Positions 63,997-64,000 of a DNA stretch of 64,000 bases are shown one piece after another; positions within the stretch are counted from its first letter, which is position 1; each line of letters starts with the position of its first letter. The DNA is from Thiothrix subterranea (GTDB taxonomy: Bacteria > Pseudomonadota > Gammaproteobacteria > Thiotrichales > Thiotrichaceae). The translations under genes and the position numbers were made by a program. The notes below the pieces were generated by a model. That model saw only the letters and a list, made by a program, of their open reading frames with translations, made no database searches and was not told the origin of the DNA. The stretch is taken from contig NZ_CP133217.1 of assembly GCF_030930995.1 (NCBI RefSeq), positions 2,842,001 to 2,906,000 on the forward strand. The letters are read 5' to 3'.

Positions 63997-64000
63997 GTCG

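Overview
The window is a 64 kb stretch of bacterial chromosome of moderately high GC with tightly packed genes. Gene content (Do-family HtrA protease beside an OmpR/EnvZ-type pair, ModEABC, Lon, cryptochrome DASH, cyclic glucan synthase, CbpA/CbpM, encapsulated-ferritin-type protein, phosphoketolase, ISKra4-type insertion sequence) and many CAA/GGG-rich codons suggest a gammaproteobacterium, plausibly a Thiothrix-like sulfur bacterium. That placement is inference from gene content only; no rRNA or tRNA gene was seen.

Layout. 1-7.3 kb: the tail of a berberine-bridge-type flavoprotein, a coiled-coil protein, HtrA divergent from a two-component system, small lipoproteins and a DUF4214 protein. 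7.5-13.9 kb: a large lipoprotein with a glycosidase-like C-terminus, then modEABC on the minus strand, a second short ModE-like regulator and four ModE-type dyads. 14-17.9 kb: an accessory island with an AlbA_2-type regulator/ATPase and two strikingly AT-rich genes, one a PD-(D/E)XK nuclease of NucS/DUF91 type. 18-29.3 kb: alcohol dehydrogenase, an unrecognised 438-residue protein with YjdM and a TRIC channel, two SDR proteins with a DASH cryptochrome, and lon in a tight row with a UPF0323 lipoprotein and a glutathionylspermidine-synthase-like ligase. 29.5-38.1 kb: one 2882-residue cyclic beta-1,2-glucan synthase carrying an in-frame palindromic insertion. 38.2-44.6 kb: an envelope-stress set (coiled-coil stress protein, lipoproteins, beta-barrel, OsmB-like protein, transglutaminase-like protein) and an HlyD/FtsX-type/ATPase exporter. 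44.6-51.7 kb: an AAA-ATPase/PD-(D/E)XK protein, a P-type ATPase ending inside a repeat, and a minus-strand stress operon (host-attachment protein, cbpA, cbpM, EncFtn-like ferritin). 51.9-60.4 kb: transaldolase, phosphoketolase and a transglutaminase in one operon, convergent with a 1400-residue exported membrane protein. 60.4-64 kb: a second copy of the repeat, a SUMF1-like protein, a PIN-type toxin split by an insertion sequence with a 9-bp target duplication, its UPF0175 partner, and a BrnA-like antitoxin broken by an amber codon.

How it fits together. Much of the window concerns envelope and stress physiology: HtrA and Lon, CbpA/CbpM, EncFtn, OsmB-like and LEA-like lipoproteins, and osmoregulatory glucans. 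Two promoter-like sequences are each used twice. CTTGC-N14-TAGCGCCTAATGAA lies before the stress set at 38.2 kb and before transaldolase/phosphoketolase at 51.9 kb. A 27-nt element lies before the AlbA_2 gene and before the 438-residue protein. A near-ideal RpoS-type -10 lies before the host-attachment/cbpA operon. The molybdate locus appears autoregulated through CGTTAT-N12/13-ATAACG dyads.

Most novel candidates: the AT-rich nuclease pair, the EncFtn gene with no shell gene beside it, the two palindromic repeat families that enter coding sequence, and the reconstructable toxin interruption.
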